From NCBI RefSeq assembly GCF_965219595.1, contig NZ_OZ244781.1, positions 682,001-746,000 of the forward strand: a stretch of DNA of 64,000 bases, read 5' to 3'. The stretch's first letter is position 1, and each line of letters starts with the position of its first letter. The stretch comes from Poriferisodalis sp022821985. GTDB taxonomy: Bacteria; Actinomycetota; Acidimicrobiia; Acidimicrobiales; Poriferisodalaceae. The translations under genes and the position numbers were made by a program. Below are positions 61,469-64,000 of this stretch, piece by piece. The notes under the pieces were generated by a model, which ran no database searches, was not told the DNA's origin, and saw only the letters and a list, made by a program, of their open reading frames with translations.

Positions 61469-61929
61469 CGTGGATCATCCTCGGGGCGGGTCAGGGCGAA
61501 CAGGGCCAAGTTCACGCAGGTGAGCACGAGCGTGCCGTTCTGGTTGAGCACCCGCCACTCGATGTGGGCCAGCCCGCCCACCTCGCGTTCTTCCTTCTCG
61601 ATGATCTCGAGCTCGACGTGGATGGTGTCGCCGATGAACGTCGGCACCGGGAAGCGCAGGCGGTCCATGCCGTAGTTGGCGATCACGCTGCGGGTGTCGG
61701 CCGGCAGCAGCAGGCCGCCGGCGATTGCCTGCACCATCAGCCCGGGAGCGATGCGCTGGCCGAACATCGACTCCGCCGAGGTGACGACATCGGAGTGCAG
61801 CAAGAACCAGTCGCCGGTGAACATGCACCAGTTGACGACATCGGTCTCGGTGATGGTCCGCGCCCGGGTGACTTGCGTGTCACCCACCTCGATCTCGTCG
61901 AAGTAGCGCATCAGCAGCGGTTCTGCCAT
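61465..61929 (-). CDS. MaoC-like (R)-hydratase domain protein
   Basis: 154 residues from ATG 61929, with GGGAGGGG just upstream; the longer frame to 62040 is not supported. YFDEIEVGDTQVTRARTITETDVVNWCMFTGDW then LHSDVVTSAESMFGQRIAPGLMVQAIAGGL is the hot-dog MaoC pattern: the hydratase Asp/His pair is normally D-x(4)-H here, with His in FLLHSD and Asp in the preceding loop. The tail HIEWRVLNQNGTLVLTCVNLALF fits. It hydrates an enoyl-CoA in the operon's pathway. The stop overlaps the hydratase start (ATGA). Confidence 0.9.
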   Translation of the reverse strand: MAEPLLMRYFDEIEVGDTQVTRARTITETDVVNWCMFTGDWFLLHSDVVTSAESMFGQRIAPGLMVQAIAGGLLLPADTRSVIANYGMDRLRFPVPTFIGDTIHVELEIIEKEEREVGGLAHIEWRVLNQNGTLVLTCVNLALFALTRPEDDPR

Positions 61930-62017
61930 GGTCCCCTCCCGGTCAGTTGTCGAGTCGGCCGGCGTGTGGCCCCTCAGCTTCGCCCGCGACGCCGGGTGCG
62001 TGCACGGCTGACGCCCG

Positions 62018-63097
62018 CTACAGCGCCGCGACCACGACATCGTCGGGCGACACAGCGATCTCGTCGCCGTCGATCCCCAGCGCCGGGATGGCCGGGAAGT
62101 CGAGGCCGACCTCGTCCACGATCGACTTCACCCGCAGGAACGCGCCCCGCCACAGATCGGTGCGCTGATCAGGGTCGGGCACAGCAAGGCCCGCCCGACG
62201 TGCGAGGTCTTCGAGGCGGTGGTGCCAGTCCACCCAGCCGCTCGGCAGGTGGCCCCAGAACTGCTCGTTCGGCTCGTCCATGAAGACCGAGAAGTAGGCG
62301 TGCGAGCCCACGAGGTTCCGCAGCACCGCCGCCTGTTCGTCCGGGTCGATGTTGGGCAGGTAGCGGCGCATGAGGTGCGTGGCGAGGCTGAAGTGGCGCG
62401 ATTCGTCACGGGCCACCAGCCGCATCAGCGAGCGCAGCACCGGGTGCGACGAGTCTTGTGCGAGCTGGCCGAACATGAACGTGCCCGCTGCCTCGCCGGC
62501 GGCGAACGCAGAGACGATGGTGCCGAAGCGGTAGCGCTCATGCGCCGACTGGTAGCCCCGCCAGTAGCGATTGATCTGCGACTGGACCCACGCGATGTTG
62601 CGCATGGCTGCACGCTCGAGCTCGTTCGCCGGTGTCATCGCCTCGCCGAAGGTCGGGTGCATAGCCCGGCACACCCGCATCGCCATCTCGTCGTGATGGT
62701 TCTCGTCGCGTGTCACCGTCACCAGCATCCGCCGGACGGCGTCGTGTTCGCGGGCCTCGAAGGCAGCGATCAGCGCCCGCGCGAAGGTGAGCACACCGGC
62801 GGCTTCGAAGCTGCCGTGCATGGCAAACCAGTAGGCGAGGCCCAGGCGCTCGTCGGGCGAGAGATCGTCGGGCGCGAGCGCCGCCCAGTCCACCTCGCCG
62901 GCCAGGCTGTAATGGTCGCGCTCGGCCCGTTCGTAGGTGCCCCACAGGCGCTGCGGGCCGCGGTCCCAGCTCAGCGGCATGATGCGCGGGCCGTCGTCGT
63001 CGAGCGCTGGCGGCCATGCCTCTGCGTCGGATGCGGCCAGGGCGGCCCAGTCGGCCGCCGCCGCCTCGCTCACGCCGTCGGCCGGCGGTGAGCTCAC
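62018..63097 (-). CDS. Ferritin-like diiron oxygenase-type protein
   Basis: 359 residues starting at GTG 63097, overlapping the EthD stop by four bases; a long upstream open frame is a shadow. Two ExxH motifs sit in long helices, RDENHHDEMAMRV and RDESRHFSLATHLM, with further Glu in FAMHGSFEAAG and FAAGEAAGTFMF: the residues needed for a dinuclear iron site as in acyl-ACP desaturases and AurF-like N-oxygenases. It probably oxygenates a substrate bound as free acid or thioester. It lacks a signal peptide. Its coupling with a double EthD protein and CoA enzymes suggests it starts or continues a degradation route. Confidence 0.8.
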   Translation of the reverse strand: MSSPPADGVSEAAAADWAALAASDAEAWPPALDDDGPRIMPLSWDRGPQRLWGTYERAERDHYSLAGEVDWAALAPDDLSPDERLGLAYWFAMHGSFEAAGVLTFARALIAAFEAREHDAVRRMLVTVTRDENHHDEMAMRVCRAMHPTFGEAMTPANELERAAMRNIAWVQSQINRYWRGYQSAHERYRFGTIVSAFAAGEAAGTFMFGQLAQDSSHPVLRSLMRLVARDESRHFSLATHLMRRYLPNIDPDEQAAVLRNLVGSHAYFSVFMDEPNEQFWGHLPSGWVDWHHRLEDLARRAGLAVPDPDQRTDLWRGAFLRVKSIVDEVGLDFPAIPALGIDGDEIAVSPDDVVVAAL

Positions 63098-63867
63098 CGG
63101 TGGTCGACCATCACGTGTTCTTTGGCCAGGAACATCACTGAGCGGCCGAAGTCGATGAAGTTGGCCTCGTCTTCGTAGGCCCGGCGCGATGCCGCCCGGT
63201 TCTCCGGGATCGCGTTGCCCATGGCGCTGCGGTCCATCCAGACCTCGGCGTGGCCCGTGTAGGGCTCCACCTTCGATCCTCGTGAGCGGTTGACCGCCGA
63301 GGTGAACGAGTGCTCGTCGGCGTGCACCTGCTGGTAGCGCAGGATGCCCGACGACTGGGCCTGCCGCCGGATGATCGGCCCGTGGTGGGTGCGCCAGTAC
63401 CGCTGCGCCTCGTCGATGCTGAGCGACGGCAGGTGGCGGAAGCTGAAGTACAGCTTGACCAGGCTGGACCGCTCGGTGGCCACGATGTTCTCGGGCGTCG
63501 GGTTCACCTGCGGATACTCGTAGCAGTAGTACGCCGAGGAGTTCTCGATGTCGGCGAAGTTGAGCTCGTCTTCCACCAGCACCCGGTCGAACTCGCGGCC
63601 GGCGTCGGTCTGCATGGCGGCAAGCATCGCCGCACGCGATTCCCACCACACCTCGGCAACCCCGTCGTAGGGCTCTTCCATCTCGCCGCGCCGGCCCGGC
63701 AGGCGGCTGTGGTCGTCGCTGGTGGTGTGCACCTGCACGTAGCGCAGGAACTTGGCAGTGGCCGAGTGCGATACCACCAGCGGGCCGTGCACGTTCAGCC
63801 AGTAGTCCTGCATCTCGGCCCGGGTCATGCCCTTCTTGCGCCGCAGCAAGAACGTGAGTCGCAGCAT
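63094..63867 (-). CDS. Tandem EthD-domain protein
   Basis: 257 residues from ATG 63867, with AAGGAGG upstream. Two ferredoxin-like EthD modules are visible: MLRLTFLLRRKKGMTRAEMQDYWLNVHGPLV and, near residue 130, KLYFSFRHLPSLSIDEAQRYWRTHHGPII. Each has the conserved W-x(3-4)-HGP and later YVQVHT or YQQVHA. EthD-like proteins are associated with ether or aromatic degradation and some act as small cyclases or lactone-forming enzymes. It is the first gene of the operon and so possibly helps the diiron enzyme. Function is inferred from family and context. Confidence 0.88.
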   Translation of the reverse strand: MLRLTFLLRRKKGMTRAEMQDYWLNVHGPLVVSHSATAKFLRYVQVHTTSDDHSRLPGRRGEMEEPYDGVAEVWWESRAAMLAAMQTDAGREFDRVLVEDELNFADIENSSAYYCYEYPQVNPTPENIVATERSSLVKLYFSFRHLPSLSIDEAQRYWRTHHGPIIRRQAQSSGILRYQQVHADEHSFTSAVNRSRGSKVEPYTGHAEVWMDRSAMGNAIPENRAASRRAYEDEANFIDFGRSVMFLAKEHVMVDHR

Positions 63868-63969
63868 GGTCCGCCTCCTTGGGTGCGTGCAGCGAGCTTC
63901 GCGCAGATCCGGCTGCTGAGCAGACGGCCAGCCCGGAACTGCTGCGCGGGTGACTGGTAGTTTCGAATC

Positions 63970-63987
63970 CGGTGCCGACAGGCACCG
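63970..63987. promoter_or_regulatory. Palindrome upstream of the EthD operon
   Basis: CGGTGCC and GGCACCG form a seven-base inverted repeat around GACA, 103 bases upstream of the EthD start at the end of the window. It could be a regulator site or part of a neighbour's element beyond the edge. The rest of 63868-64000 holds no gene. Confidence 0.3.
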
Positions 63988-64000
63988 AGAGGGGGCGCAC

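Noticed and set aside
63950..63990. tRNA T-arm-like sequence (TTCGAATCC)
   Set aside because: No acceptor, D- or anticodon arms can be drawn around it.
63098..64000. Long N-terminal extension of the diiron protein
   Set aside because: It is a shadow of the EthD gene; GTG 63097 with a GTGA overlap is the natural start.

Overview
The window is GC-rich bacterial DNA (about two thirds G+C by eye), densely coded and non-repetitive overall. GTG and TTG starts, GTGA/ATGA stop-start overlaps, a Ddn-like F420-type reductase, an LLM flavin oxidoreductase, four-subunit sarcosine oxidase and lipoproteins with acidic Ser/Met/Asp linkers point to a high-GC actinobacterium, most likely an uncultured Acidimicrobiia-like heterotroph. 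That taxonomic call is inference. I found no rRNA, tRNA, CRISPR array or intact insertion sequence.

Layout. 0-7 kb: a PPOX flavoprotein, then a type III-like restriction-modification pair whose Res gene is frameshifted in a run of nine C, an orphan DUF433 antitoxin with an apparently decayed toxin, and a small membrane protein. 7.7-11 kb: an alpha/beta hydrolase and an FAD aromatic hydroxylase. 11-16 kb: accessory genes, namely an AAA ATPase with a Cys/His tail, a bulb-lectin/L,D-transpeptidase, two nucleotidyltransferase proteins of toxin-antitoxin style and a DUF1971 protein. 16-25 kb: a 1447-residue secreted Calx-beta/FN3 protein with 333-bp internal repeats, a Ddn-like reductase, a DUF4143 ATPase with a clear promoter, a family 3 binding lipoprotein and a coiled-coil protein built from 42-bp repeats.

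25-35 kb is a methylated-amine and small-molecule catabolic block: soxBDAG with a divergent LysR regulator, a Leu/Ile/Val-type binding lipoprotein, a PhyH dioxygenase and a 6-oxocamphor-hydrolase-like crotonase. 34.8-37.1 kb holds the most interesting item. A YfeX-like DyP peroxidase lies divergently beside an AhpD-like gene interrupted by one in-frame TGA. The TGA sits exactly where the second redox cysteine of the AhpD CxxC motif belongs, and is followed 24 nt later by a hairpin with a GGTCT apical loop, as in the E. coli fdhF SECIS. I read this as one 371-residue selenoprotein (35971-37086), not two genes.

39.5-54 kb is a sugar locus: GH13 glucosidase, LacI regulator, sugar ABC binding protein and two permeases, aldo/keto reductase, Gfo/Idh/MocA oxidoreductase, LLM oxidoreductase, an MsmX/UgpC-type ATPase on the opposite strand, a class II aldolase and GlpD. 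Three similar palindromes (before GH13, before the binding protein, and in the ATPase/aldolase intergenic region) suggest one LacI-type regulon. 54-64 kb: crotonase, an SDR lacking the catalytic Lys, an iron ABC binding protein and permease without an ATPase, and a tightly overlapping reverse-strand operon (double EthD protein, diiron oxygenase-like protein, MaoC hydratase, enoyl-CoA hydratase, acyl-CoA ligase) that looks like a CoA-dependent degradation pathway.
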